Shown here in pieces: positions 1 through 7,706 of a DNA stretch of 12,561 bases (positions within the stretch are counted from its first letter, which is position 1; each line of letters begins with the position of its first letter). The stretch lies in assembly GCA_025656435.1 (NCBI GenBank), contig JAHXHT010000049.1:1-12561 (forward strand). Reading direction: 5' to 3'. The translations under genes and the position numbers were made by a program. Source of the stretch: Candidatus Thiodiazotropha sp. (ex Gloverina cf. vestifex) (GTDB lineage: Bacteria > Pseudomonadota > Gammaproteobacteria > Chromatiales > Chromatiaceae). The notes beneath the pieces are model-generated. The model was not told the DNA's origin, made no database searches, and worked only from the letters and a program-made list of their open reading frames with translations.

Positions 1-62
1 ACAGTCACAATTACGGCCATACAACCGCGCCTACGCCTATCGGGGACTAATCGCCTCGGCTT

Positions 63-263
63 TCAGCCTTCCATGGCGATCAGCGTATGTTCCCAGTTTC
101 TGAGTGTCCAGGGATTGACACCCAATATTGGTGCAACATCTTTTTGCCTCAGGCCGCGCTTGAGTCTCATACGCTTTAGATGGTCTCCGAGCGTAACACA
201 GCCTTCAAGCTCTGGATAACTCTTTGTTTTACTTGCTTTTAGTGTTATATGGCAAAAAGGCAA
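63..263 (-). pseudogene. XRE-type helix-turn-helix protein, probably 3'-truncated
   Basis: This 66-residue minus-strand frame begins at a TTG and starts MPFCHITLKA. A helix-turn-helix follows at about residues 27-58 (LGDHLKRMRLKRGLRQKDVA, then ILGVNPWTLRNWE). The opening and the HTH resemble a family of small bacterial XRE-like DNA-binding proteins that usually continue some 25-30 residues past the NWE motif, with a hydrophobic tail ending near FLGY. Here the frame stops 9 residues after NWE, and I see no such tail in any frame down to position 1, so the 3' end looks lost. The start codon lies within about 10 bases of the point where comM homology begins on the other strand, so the gene's own promoter is also probably missing. 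Its target is unknown, and a short functional regulator cannot be excluded. Confidence 0.45.
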
Positions 264-271
264 CGCAAGGG

Positions 272-736
272 TGCCCCTGTGGCTATCTCGGCGACGGCTC
301 AGAGCGTTGCCGTTGTTCGATAGAACAGATCAAACGCTATCGCAACCGTATTTCCGGCCCGCTGCTCGACCGCATCGACATGCATGTCGAGGTACCCCGG
401 CAACCCATCGACTTCGATGAAAGCGCCGCATCTGCTGAGGCCGAGTCCAGCCAGTCGGTCAGTCAACGCGTCGCGCTTGCCATAGAACGACAACACGCCC
501 GCCAGCACAAACGCAACCAATCGCTCGATGTTAGGGAGCTGGAATGCCATGCACAAGCGGATCAACCCAGTCGTAATCTGCTACGTCAGGCCACCGAGCG
601 GTTGGGCCTCTCCATGCGGGCCTATCATCGGATTATCAAGGTCTCACGCACTATCGCCGACCTCGAGGACAGCAGAGGAATCACGGCAAAGCACATCAGT
701 GAGGCTATCGGCTACCGTCGACTGGATCGACGATGA
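272..736 (+). pseudogene. comM: ComM/YifB Mg-chelatase-like AAA+ ATPase, C-terminal remnant
   Basis: About 154 residues match the C-terminal third of ComM (YifB), a roughly 500-aa hexameric AAA+ helicase that promotes branch migration when transformed DNA is integrated. Recognisable parts are the cysteine cluster CPCGYLGD...CRC, the segment ISGPLLDRIDMHVEVPR, and the C-terminal helical domain with LGLSMRAYHRIIKVSRTIADL and the family-typical end HISEAIGYRRLD. The N-terminal Lon-like domain, Walker A and Walker B are all absent. The frame stays open upstream to TTG 224, but residues before CPCG (LLLVLYGKKATQG) do not look like ComM, where NP normally precedes CPCG. The gene is therefore cut at about 270 by foreign DNA and cannot hydrolyse ATP. 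Whether the 5' part survives elsewhere cannot be seen. yheS starts 52 nt downstream. Confidence 0.88.
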
Positions 737-788
737 GATAGTCAATCTATATGGGACACTGCACGAGGGCCTGTTAAACTCCCGCCCC

Positions 789-2696
789 ATGTTGAGATTT
801 GGCCACCTTGCCCTGCGACGCGGTAACCGCCAGCTCTTCAGCCAGGCCGATTTCACTCTGCATACCGGCTGGAAGGTCGGCATCACGGGAGGTAACGGCA
901 CCGGCAAGTCGAGTCTCTTCAGCCTGATCCTGGGTAATCTCCAGACCGACGAGGGCAATCTATTCCTACCTCCTAAGCTGGAGATCGCTCATGTGGCCCA
1001 GGAGACAGCAGCGTTGGAGCGCCCTGCCATCGAGTTCGTGATCGATGGAGACCAGGCATTACGACGCATCGAGGCTGACTTGGCAATTGCGCAAGCCGAT
1101 GACGACGGCACCCGCCAGGCACAGCTACACGAGGCTCTACACCATGCCAATGGTTATACCGCTAAGGCCCGTGCCGGAGAACTCATGCACGGCCTTGGCT
1201 TTCTCAATAGGGACGAAGATCGTGCGGTGAACCACTTCTCAGGCGGCTGGCGCATGCGTCTCAATCTGGCCCAGGCATTGATGTGCCGCTCCGATCTGTT
1301 ACTGCTCGACGAGCCCACCAATCATCTCGACCTCGACGCGGTGATTTGGCTGGAGGACTGGTTGCGCAACTATCCAGGCACGCTGCTGTTGATCTCCCAT
1401 GATCGGGATTTTCTCGACCGTATTACGGACCACATCGTCCACCTTGAGCAGCAGTTGGCCACCCTCTATACCGGCAACTACGCCGGCTTCGAGCAGATCC
1501 GTGCTGCACGACTGGCCAATCAACAGGTGGAATACGAAAAGCAACAACGGGAAGTCGCACACATCCGCAGTTATGTCGATCGCTTTCGCGCCAAAGCAAC
1601 CAAGGCTCGACAAGCCCAGAGCCGGCTGAAGGCACTGGAGCGGATGGAACTGATTGGCCCGGCGCATGTGGACTCCCCTTTCCATTTCGAATTTCTGGAA
1701 CCAGCGAAAAATCCACACCCCTTGTTAAAGCTACAACAGGTCAGTGCTGGCTACGCCAACCAGCCCGTCATCGAACATATCAACTTCAACATCGAACCGG
1801 GTGATCGTATCGGCCTGCTGGGACCGAACGGGGCCGGCAAGTCCACACTGATAAAGTTACTCGCCGGTGAACTGCGTCCCCTCGGTGGCGATCACGAACC
1901 TGCACAAGATCTGCGGATCGGTTATTTTGCACAACATCAACTGGAGCAACTCGATCCGCAGGCCAATTGCCTGCTGCATCTGCAACGTCTAGACCCAAAA
2001 GCGAGCGAGCAATCCCTGCGCAACTTCCTTGGCGGGTTCGGCTTTCAGGGTGATCGGGTGCTGGAACCTGTGGCACCATTCTCCGGAGGCGAAAAGGCTC
2101 GTCTGGTACTCGCCCTGCTGGTCTACCAGCGTCCCAATCTGTTACTCCTTGATGAGCCTACCAACCACTTGGACCTGGAGATGCGTCACTCCGTCGGCCA
2201 GGCCTTACAAGCCTTCAGTGGCGCCATGGTCATCGTCTCCCATGACCGTCACCTGCTACGCATCACCACCGATGAGCTCTGGTTGGTACACGGTGGCAAG
2301 GTCACTGATTTTGACGGAGACTTGGATGACTACCCTACCTGGTTATTCAATCAGAGAAACAGTGCCCAGCAGAAAACGTCCGCCAGCCAAGGTGAACACA
2401 CTGCCGCTTCGCGCAAGCAACGTAAACGTGAAGCTGCAGAACAGCGCCGCAGACTCCAGCCACTGACCAGAGAACTACAGAAGCTGGAACAACAGATATC
2501 CAAACTACAGCAACAACAGCAGGCCCTGGAAACACAGCTCTCAGATGCCCAACTCTATGAGGAATCACGGAAAGAAGATCTCAGACAACATCTATCGGAT
2601 AAAGCGGCCCTGGATGGATCATTGGCTGATGCAGAAGAGAAGTGGCTCGCAATCAGTGAACAAATAGAGGCTGCACAATCGGAGGAAACGTACTAA
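789..2696 (+). CDS. yheS: ABC-F family ATP-binding protein YheS
   Basis: This is a 635-aa soluble protein with two ABC ATPase domains and no membrane segment, very close in length and sequence to E. coli YheS (637 aa), a ribosome-associated ABC-F ATPase. Domain 1 has Walker A GGNGTGKS (34-41), signature SGGWRM (from 151) and Walker B/DEPTNHLDLD (D174, E175). The linker is the ABC-F arm (VDRFRAKATKARQAQSRLKALERMEL). Domain 2 has GPNGAGKS (345-352), SGGEKARL (from 432) and LLLLDEPTNHLDLE (D455, E456). The last 100 residues are charged and glutamine-rich, probably a coiled coil as in other YheS proteins. The frame is open upstream to 528, but the ATG at 789 gives the family N-terminus MLRFGHLALRRGNR. 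No strong Shine-Dalgarno precedes it. ABC-F proteins act on the ribosome to relieve stalling; the exact role of YheS is less settled. Confidence 0.95.
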   Translation: MLRFGHLALRRGNRQLFSQADFTLHTGWKVGITGGNGTGKSSLFSLILGNLQTDEGNLFLPPKLEIAHVAQETAALERPAIEFVIDGDQALRRIEADLAIAQADDDGTRQAQLHEALHHANGYTAKARAGELMHGLGFLNRDEDRAVNHFSGGWRMRLNLAQALMCRSDLLLLDEPTNHLDLDAVIWLEDWLRNYPGTLLLISHDRDFLDRITDHIVHLEQQLATLYTGNYAGFEQIRAARLANQQVEYEKQQREVAHIRSYVDRFRAKATKARQAQSRLKALERMELIGPAHVDSPFHFEFLEPAKNPHPLLKLQQVSAGYANQPVIEHINFNIEPGDRIGLLGPNGAGKSTLIKLLAGELRPLGGDHEPAQDLRIGYFAQHQLEQLDPQANCLLHLQRLDPKASEQSLRNFLGGFGFQGDRVLEPVAPFSGGEKARLVLALLVYQRPNLLLLDEPTNHLDLEMRHSVGQALQAFSGAMVIVSHDRHLLRITTDELWLVHGGKVTDFDGDLDDYPTWLFNQRNSAQQKTSASQGEHTAASRKQRKREAAEQRRRLQPLTRELQKLEQQISKLQQQQQALETQLSDAQLYEESRKEDLRQHLSDKAALDGSLADAEEKWLAISEQIEAAQSEETY

Positions 2697-2800
2697 AGTT
2701 GACCTCTCAGGAGCAGGGGCTATTCTCCGATCCTGTATTTAAGACTCCTTCGCGTGCCATTTTGGCCCGCGGCCTGGAGAAGCGCTTCCATAAACTTTAG

Positions 2801-2838
2801 TGCATTGGGTTTTTGGATAGCACAGTTTTTTCAATGCA
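2801..2838 (+). promoter_or_regulatory. leader inverted repeat upstream of the RRM gene
   Basis: Perfect 7-bp arms TGCATTG (2801-2807) and CAATGCA (2832-2838) enclose a T-rich 24-nt loop. The downstream arm ends 17 nt before the RRM start codon and 6 nt before its GAGAG ribosome-binding site (2845-2849). If transcribed, it would form a stem-loop beside the translation start. An upstream perfect palindrome, GAAGCGCTTC (2779-2788), lies in the same non-coding gap. A role in cold or autogenous control is inference. Confidence 0.35.
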
Positions 2839-2855
2839 GACGTTGAGAGTTGACG

Positions 2856-3122
2856 ATGAATATCTATGTAGGAAACCTGCCCTGGAGCATTAGCGATAAC
2901 GAGCTGCGAGACCTGTTCGCAGCATTCGGCGAGGTCTCCAGCGCCAATGTCATCATGGACAAGTTCTCCGGGCGTTCCAAAGGCTTCGGCTTCGTGGAGA
3001 TGGCCAATAACGATGAAGCCGATGCGGCCATCAAGGCCTTGAACGAAAAAGAGGTGGACGGCCGTAACTTACGGGTTAACGAGGCCAAGCCCCGCGAAGA
3101 CCGCCCAAACCGAAGACACTGA
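2856..3122 (+). CDS. single-RRM RNA-binding protein
   Basis: This 88-aa protein is almost entirely one RNA recognition motif. RNP2 is IYVGNL at residues 3-8, and RNP1 sits in RSKGFGFVEM at about residues 46-55. The aromatic residues that stack on RNA are in place (Y4 in RNP2, two F in RNP1), and a short basic tail (EDRPNRRH) ends the protein. Bacterial stand-alone RRM proteins of this size bind single-stranded RNA, and in cyanobacteria several are cold-induced; the targets here are unknown. ATG 2856 was preferred to the in-frame TTG at 2850 because GAGAG (2845-2849) sits 6 nt before it and the family starts MNIYVGNL. The gene stands alone between two non-coding gaps, with a structured leader upstream and a hairpin downstream. 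Confidence 0.93.
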   Translation: MNIYVGNLPWSISDNELRDLFAAFGEVSSANVIMDKFSGRSKGFGFVEMANNDEADAAIKALNEKEVDGRNLRVNEAKPREDRPNRRH

Positions 3123-3134
3123 ACTTACGGATAC

Positions 3135-3170
3135 AATCACGCCGGCGAGGGAGCCTCTCGCAGCGTGATT
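3135..3170 (+). terminator. strong hairpin after the RRM gene, possible terminator
   Basis: Perfect 8-bp arms AATCACGC (3135-3142) and GCGTGATT (3163-3170) enclose a second stem, GCGAG (3145-3149) with CTCGC (3157-3161), and a 7-nt loop. It begins 12 nt past the RRM stop codon. No T-run follows, so it is not a classical intrinsic terminator. It could be a 3'-end-protecting structure or an attenuating hairpin before the next gene. Confidence 0.5.
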
Positions 3171-3220
3171 GCTAGACGCTTGATGGCACTGAAGCCCGCG
3201 ATGATGGTTTACGCTGAATT

Positions 3221-3691
3221 ATGAAAGCACTTGCTTCACTGCTGCTCATTCTTGTAGCCGCTTTTCTCATCTGGCCCTATACCGCAGTCTACCGGCTGGA
3301 TAAGGCGCTGGAGAAACATCACCGCCAGGCACTCGACGAGATGGTTGACATCCAGTCGGTACGCGACCAAATAAAACGCAAGCTCAATAAAAACCTTGAG
3401 AGTTCGATTGGTGACGTCTCCAACAGTTTCATCGATTGGCTGCAGGGCGGCATCCAGCAACTCGGCGCCAATGCCATTGATGAGATGGTCAATACCAGCT
3501 GGGTTGCGTCACAGCTTCGTTCTCACAACCGAAACCCGAACGATGGCGGTTTTGTTGATCAATTGACCTACGCCTTTTTCGACGGCCCAGACCGGATGCT
3601 GCTGCGCATCGGTGAACTGGACGAAAACCCCGTACATGCACATCTCAAACTGCAGGGCACCCAGTGGCGTATCACTGCCGTTTACAATTGA
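3221..3691 (+). CDS. DUF2939 family protein, membrane-anchored or secreted
   Basis: This is a 156-aa protein of unknown function. Residues 3-19 (ALASLLLILVAAFLIWP) form one hydrophobic segment, so the protein is either exported or anchored in the inner membrane by its N-terminus with the rest in the periplasm. The following segment, WPYTAVYRLDKALEKHHRQALDEMVDIQSVRDQIK, has the pattern seen in DUF2939 proteins: an aromatic-rich start, a short helix of paired charges, then a V-D-x-x-x-V-R motif. The C-terminus ends in a beta-like LKLQGTQWRITAVYN. No catalytic residues are apparent. The Shine-Dalgarno is weak. It lies about 100 nt after the RRM gene, beyond the hairpin, and a 167-nt gap follows. 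Confidence 0.75.
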   Translation: MKALASLLLILVAAFLIWPYTAVYRLDKALEKHHRQALDEMVDIQSVRDQIKRKLNKNLESSIGDVSNSFIDWLQGGIQQLGANAIDEMVNTSWVASQLRSHNRNPNDGGFVDQLTYAFFDGPDRMLLRIGELDENPVHAHLKLQGTQWRITAVYN

Positions 3692-3858
3692 AATCAGTGA
3701 CTATACAAGTCGGCTTGTTGCCGGGATCAAACACTAAAGATTTTCCCTCACCTGCCGCTCTGATCTGTTGAAGTACGACTGTTAACCAGTCTGCTAGGTA
3801 TGCATAAACAAAGCGTGGCTATCGGCAGCCACATTGCTGTTACGGAGAGAATCGAACC
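3692..3858 (+). promoter_or_regulatory. non-coding leader of the sensor-cyaA operon
   Basis: This 167-nt gap contains no plausible ORF. The best promoter guess is TTAACC (3782-3787), a 17-nt spacer and TAAACA (3805-3810), both hexamers poor. A perfect 6-bp hairpin follows: GTGGCT (3815-3820), a 6-nt loop and AGCCAC (3827-3832). The ribosome-binding site GGAGAG (3844-3849) lies 9 nt before ATG 3859. The position is reasonable for the promoter of the downstream two-gene unit, but the hexamers alone do not prove it. Confidence 0.3.
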
Positions 3859-4656
3859 ATGGTTGATATCCATTTCAATCAAGCCCTCTACGAAGCCTGC
3901 CCTACCGGCATGCTAGCCATCGACAATGATATCTGTATCCGCTGGATCAACCCTGCCCTTGAGACGATGCTCAACCTGCAAGGTAACGAGTTGATCGGGA
4001 AAGACAAAACAACACTACCCGAGAGCCTGCACGCCCTGTTTGACGAAACCGACATCCTCCACCTCTCACTCAACGACGAAGGCGAACGCTGGCTCTATCG
4101 TGAGGTCAAGGAGGTCACGGACGGCACAGATATGCCTTTACGGCTGCATTTCTACCAAGACATCAGTCCGCAGGTACTTGCCGAGAAGGAGAACGACCAA
4201 TTACGCAAAAAGGTCGATGACCTGACCATCACCGACCCACTTACCGGCATGGCAAATCGCAAAGCCACACTGCAGGCCATAGCCGCGCAGGTGACACGCA
4301 CCCGTCGTTACGGCAATCCACTGACCCTCGGCGCCATGCGCCTGAACCACCCGGATATGCCCGACACCCCTTTGCCGGATATCTCGGTTCTATCCCTCGC
4401 CCACTATTTACGTGAGCGATTACGCTGGGCTGATATCATCGGACGATACGAAAGCGAGCTGTTTCTGCTACTTATGCCTGAAACCGATCGTGAAGATGCA
4501 GAAAACCTCTTGCAGCAGATCATTCAGGAGTGTCAAGAAGGCGCATTGTCTGAATTGGATGGAAACCCAGCCCCCGAGCTGGCCATCGGCGTTGCCACCT
4601 GGGAGAAGGGTGATGATCCTCAACGATTGATACAGCGCACCCTCGAAGACCTGTAA
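3859..4656 (+). CDS. PAS - degenerate GGDEF protein, possible c-di-GMP sensor
   Basis: This is a 265-aa cytoplasmic protein. Residues 1-110 look like a PAS domain (CPTGMLAIDNDICIRWINPA, then LIGKD, ending FYQDISPQ). A helical linker (about 111-128) leads to the diguanylate-cyclase start DPLTGMANRKA. The catalytic GGDEF/GGEEF motif is replaced by ESELF (198-202), and the metal-binding aspartate region after PLTLGAMRLN is lost, so c-di-GMP synthesis is not expected. RWAD (189-192) sits exactly five residues before that motif, where the RxxD inhibitory site of active enzymes binds c-di-GMP. I infer a receptor or a signalling partner; direct binding is unproven. The start is supported by GGAGAG 9 nt upstream. 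cyaA begins 15 nt after its stop codon, so the two are probably co-transcribed, which would link PAS input to cAMP synthesis. Confidence 0.85.
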   Translation: MVDIHFNQALYEACPTGMLAIDNDICIRWINPALETMLNLQGNELIGKDKTTLPESLHALFDETDILHLSLNDEGERWLYREVKEVTDGTDMPLRLHFYQDISPQVLAEKENDQLRKKVDDLTITDPLTGMANRKATLQAIAAQVTRTRRYGNPLTLGAMRLNHPDMPDTPLPDISVLSLAHYLRERLRWADIIGRYESELFLLLMPETDREDAENLLQQIIQECQEGALSELDGNPAPELAIGVATWEKGDDPQRLIQRTLEDL

Positions 4657-4671
4657 GACGGGCCTAAGGCG

Positions 4672-7478
4672 ATGCCTGCCACAAAACGCATCAGTTTTGA
4701 CGAAGGCATCAGCCGCAAGGACCTGAATACCATCCGTCAACGTTTCCAGCGCCTGCATCGGGAGCGATTGAGGCGGATCAGAGATGAGTTGCGCCCCAGT
4801 CAGCAGGAGTTCATTGACCTGCTGCCGCTGCTATTTCACATCAACCACCCGATGCTGCCCGGATTTGTCAGTAGCGACACCCCCATTGGCATCCCCGACT
4901 ACAGTCCCAGCCAACAGGCTTTGGATGTAGCAAAGAAACTGAGCCGCAGTTTCGCCTATAAAAAGCGCGCGCAACGTCTCTACCACATCCACGGGGTCTA
5001 TCTGATGGGCAGTACCGGCACCATCGGCCAGTCATCCAGCAGCGATTTCGATCTTTGGCTCTGTCACGATCCCGCACTCTCCGATAGTCAACGGGAGCAT
5101 CTGCAAAAAAAGATCATACTGATTGAAAAGAGTGCTGCTGAGCTCGAGCTTGAACTACACATTTTCCTCATCAATCCCGTGCGTTTCCGCCAGGGCAAAA
5201 AGTCAAAATTGTCACGAGAAAGCAGCGGCAGTACACAACACAGTCTGTTGCTTGAAGAGTTCTATCGCAGTGCCGTACTTCTCGCCGGTCGTTACCCCCT
5301 ATGGTGGCTGGTACCACCAGACCATGAGGAGGTCTATCAGGAATACGCCGACAGCCTGCTGTTTCACCGCTTCGTCAAGGCCAGGGACGTTATCGATCTG
5401 GGTGGACTCGACAATGTGCCGGCTCACGAATTTTTCGGCGCCGCACTTTGGCAACTCTACAAGGGCATCGACTCACCCTATAAATCAATCCTCAAGATCT
5501 TCCTCATGGAGGCCTACAGTCGGGACTACCCCTCACCCCGCTGGCTGGCCCAGCAGGCGAAAGAGGCGATTTATGGCGGTGAAAAGGACATCGATAAGCT
5601 CGACGCCTACATCCTGCTCTATCAACGGGTTGAAGAGTATCTTAAGCAGAGTCACGATAAAGACCGTCTGGAACTCGCCCGCCGCTGCCTCTATTTCAAA
5701 GTGGGCGAGCACCTCAGCCACACTCGGCAACATGACAACTGGCGCATCCAGGCTATGCTCGACCTGACGCGTCAATGGGGCTGGGGACAGACCCAGCTGC
5801 AGATGATGGATACCCGCTCAGAGTGGAAAATCGACCGGGTGATCCGTGAACGCAATGCCTTGGTCGGCGTACTGACCCGCAGTTACCGGTTGCTGACCGA
5901 CTTTGCCCGCAAGTATGCCCAGACAAGCCACATCGACCCACAGGAGCTCAACCTGTTGGGACGCAAGCTTTATACTGCACTCGATCATCGACCCGGCAAG
6001 ATCGATCACATCAACCCTGGGATTTCACGCAACTTCTCGGAGCCCCAGCTTTCGCTACACTTTCGCCCAACCCGAGACGACAGTCTTGCCTGGATGCTCT
6101 ATCGCGGCAAACTCGATGAGGAGGCGTTGATCGATCAGCGTCCGATCAAGATCTCCACCAACCTGATGGAGATTGTTGTCTGGAGCCATGTGAATCAGGT
6201 TTGGGGTGGTGACAGTCTGATCGCACTCTATCCGGGTGAAACTGAACTGACCCACAACGAGTTGCTCTCACTGCACAACAGCATCGGGCAGCTGTTTCCT
6301 CACCGGATGCCAGCTTCTGCCGGCATGCAAGCATTGGCCAAACCCGCTTCTGCCACCTTGATGGCCATGTTCATCAATATCGGCACAGATCCCTTGGAGC
6401 ACAGGGTAAACAGCTCACCAGCAAGCGGCACGATCCGCTCAGCTTTGCCGCCACCCGCGCCAATCTTGCCATTCATCACGAGATGGTATTGCAAACCAGC
6501 TGGGGCGAGTTGTTGATTAATCGCCATGAGGGACCTGAGGGCCTGCTCGACTCTCTCTGCAATCTGCTCAATTTACAACCCGCTGCTGATCAGACTGATA
6601 CCCGGTTGCGAGCCTACAGCTTCTCAAGCGTTCGCGGCGGACAGATTGCAAATCGGATTACCGATCTTTTTGGACATATCATTCAACGCTTTCACAGTGG
6701 CGAACTGAATCACGGTCGTTACGCCTTCCGCATGGGTACGGAATTTTTTGTCGTTCAGCAAGAGGAGAAGAGCCGCTACTCATGGCGCAGCCTGGAATCT
6801 TTCGAGAGCTTGCTGGAAGAGTTACAACAGCCGCAGCGGGTCTATCGTGCACTGGAATTTGACCCGGAGATCATGGCAAAGAGCCCCTATCCCGTCATCT
6901 TCAAGGGCAGTAAACCCAGTGTCATCCAACTCTTCTTCAAGACCGGCGCACAACAGGCCGAGATCTATATACTTGACGAACAGGGTGCACTCTTCAGTCA
7001 GACGCTGGCCGCTGACAACCCACGTTTTCTGATGCTACAGCAGCGCCGTTTCCTCAACAGTCTGCAACAACGGCATAATCTCTTGCCGGGGGATACCGGT
7101 AATCTCCTGGCAGAACCCGAGTTCTATGAGTTGATTAAGCTGCGTAGTGGAGAGTACCGCTGTGAAAGGCGCCGTGTGCCTTTGGTGCGTGCTGACGACT
7201 ACATGGAGCTGACCCTGGTCAGCGATACTGCGCAGGCCAATGGTCGGCCGGTCTCTCTCATTTGTGGCGACAGGGCGTTCACTCACCTGGAGTATGGCAA
7301 CGAACTGTATAGCGCCACCGCCGATTACATCCACTCTCTGCGCCATGGGGATGAGCGTTACCCAATCTATCTCACCTCCCTACGGCTTAGCAGCTTCCAA
7401 CCGATTGAACCGCCGACCACAGTGGGATTGCTGGAACTCAAACGCCGCGTGGAAGAAAGACTGAACGCATTCTCATAA
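4672..7478 (+). pseudogene. cyaA: class I adenylate cyclase, frameshifted
   Basis: CyaA makes cAMP from ATP in the cytoplasm for CRP-type regulation. The gene is read in two overlapping frames: 4672-6516 (native to about residue 577) and 6483-7478 (331 aa). The N-terminal catalytic domain shows GSTGTIGQSSSSDFDLW with metal-binding D125 and D127, then GSTQHSLLLEEFYR and GAALWQLYKGIDSPYKSILK, all very like E. coli CyaA. The C-terminal part (SVRGGQI, FFVVQQEEKS, VIQLFFKTG, EIYILDEQG) matches the regulatory half. One missing G in the GGG at 6404-6406 separates them. Restoring it rejoins ...DPLEHR to GKQLTSKRHDPLSFAATRAN and gives one 935-aa protein (E. coli 848). As read, the 614-aa product ends in 36 out-of-frame residues but keeps the whole catalytic domain, so it might still be active. 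Confidence 0.93.
6404..6406 (+). other. single-base frameshift site within cyaA
   Basis: Upstream codons (ending GAG CAC AGG) and downstream codons (GGT AAA CAG CTC) are both cyaA-like but differ by one phase, and the only run between them is GGG. Four Gs would restore the frame exactly. It does not match a standard X_XXY_YYZ slippery heptamer, so programmed frameshifting is unlikely. Confidence 0.85.
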
Positions 7479-7502
7479 CATTTTTTTGATAGATTCTGCC
7501 GG

Positions 7503-7531
7503 CTGACCTACTCACGATCTACCGTTATACT
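7503..7531 (+). promoter_or_regulatory. sigma70-like promoter of the lptM-dapF-xerC operon
   Basis: CTGACC (7503-7508, 4 of 6 to TTGACA), a 17-nt spacer and TATACT (7526-7531, 5 of 6 to TATAAT) lie about 30 nt before lptM. The position directly after cyaA fits the start of a separate operon, where E. coli also has a promoter region between cyaA and lptM. A small CCTAG/CTAGG stem (7537-7541 with 7549-7553) overlaps the lptM ribosome-binding site AGGGA (7551-7555). Confidence 0.55.
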
Positions 7532-7562
7532 GCGAACCTAGTCATCACCTAGGGATTCGCAC

Positions 7563-7706
7563 ATGTATTGCTGGCCTCGCACCCTGCTCTGGCTCCTCAT
7601 CGCCGGACTCGGCATACTCAATCTACTCAGCGCCTGCGGCCAGAAAGGCCCACTGTTCCTACCACCCGCTGATGAGGCAGAACAAACCGAACAGCAAAAC
7701 AAATGA
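7563..7706 (+). CDS. lptM: LptM (YifL) small lipoprotein, LPS translocon component
   Basis: This 47-aa lipoprotein precursor has a hydrophobic signal (RTLLWLLIAGLGILNLL), then the lipobox LSAC with the lipidated cysteine at residue 25. The signature CGQKGPLFLPP follows immediately, which is diagnostic of LptM/YifL (CGxKGPLxxPP), and the rest is a short acidic, glutamine-rich tail. LptM is anchored in the outer membrane and helps LptD disulfide maturation in the LptDE lipopolysaccharide translocon. ATG 7563 has AGGGA 7 nt upstream. The stop overlaps the dapF start by ATGA (7703-7706), so the two are translationally coupled. Its position between cyaA and dapF is the usual gammaproteobacterial one. 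Confidence 0.93.
   Translation: MYCWPRTLLWLLIAGLGILNLLSACGQKGPLFLPPADEAEQTEQQNK

Noticed and set aside
528..788. Longer start for the yheS frame at 528
   Set aside because: This stretch overlaps the comM remnant in another phase, and YheS proteins begin at the equivalent of ATG 789.
2697..2740. Terminator after yheS
   Set aside because: Only short imperfect stems (GGAG/CTCC, AGGA/TCCT) and no T-run.
6398..6412. Programmed -1 frameshifting in cyaA
   Set aside because: The site is not a standard slippery heptamer; a lost G in a G-run explains the shift more simply.
7479..7500. Intrinsic terminator after cyaA
   Set aside because: A T7 run is present but there is no stem directly before it.
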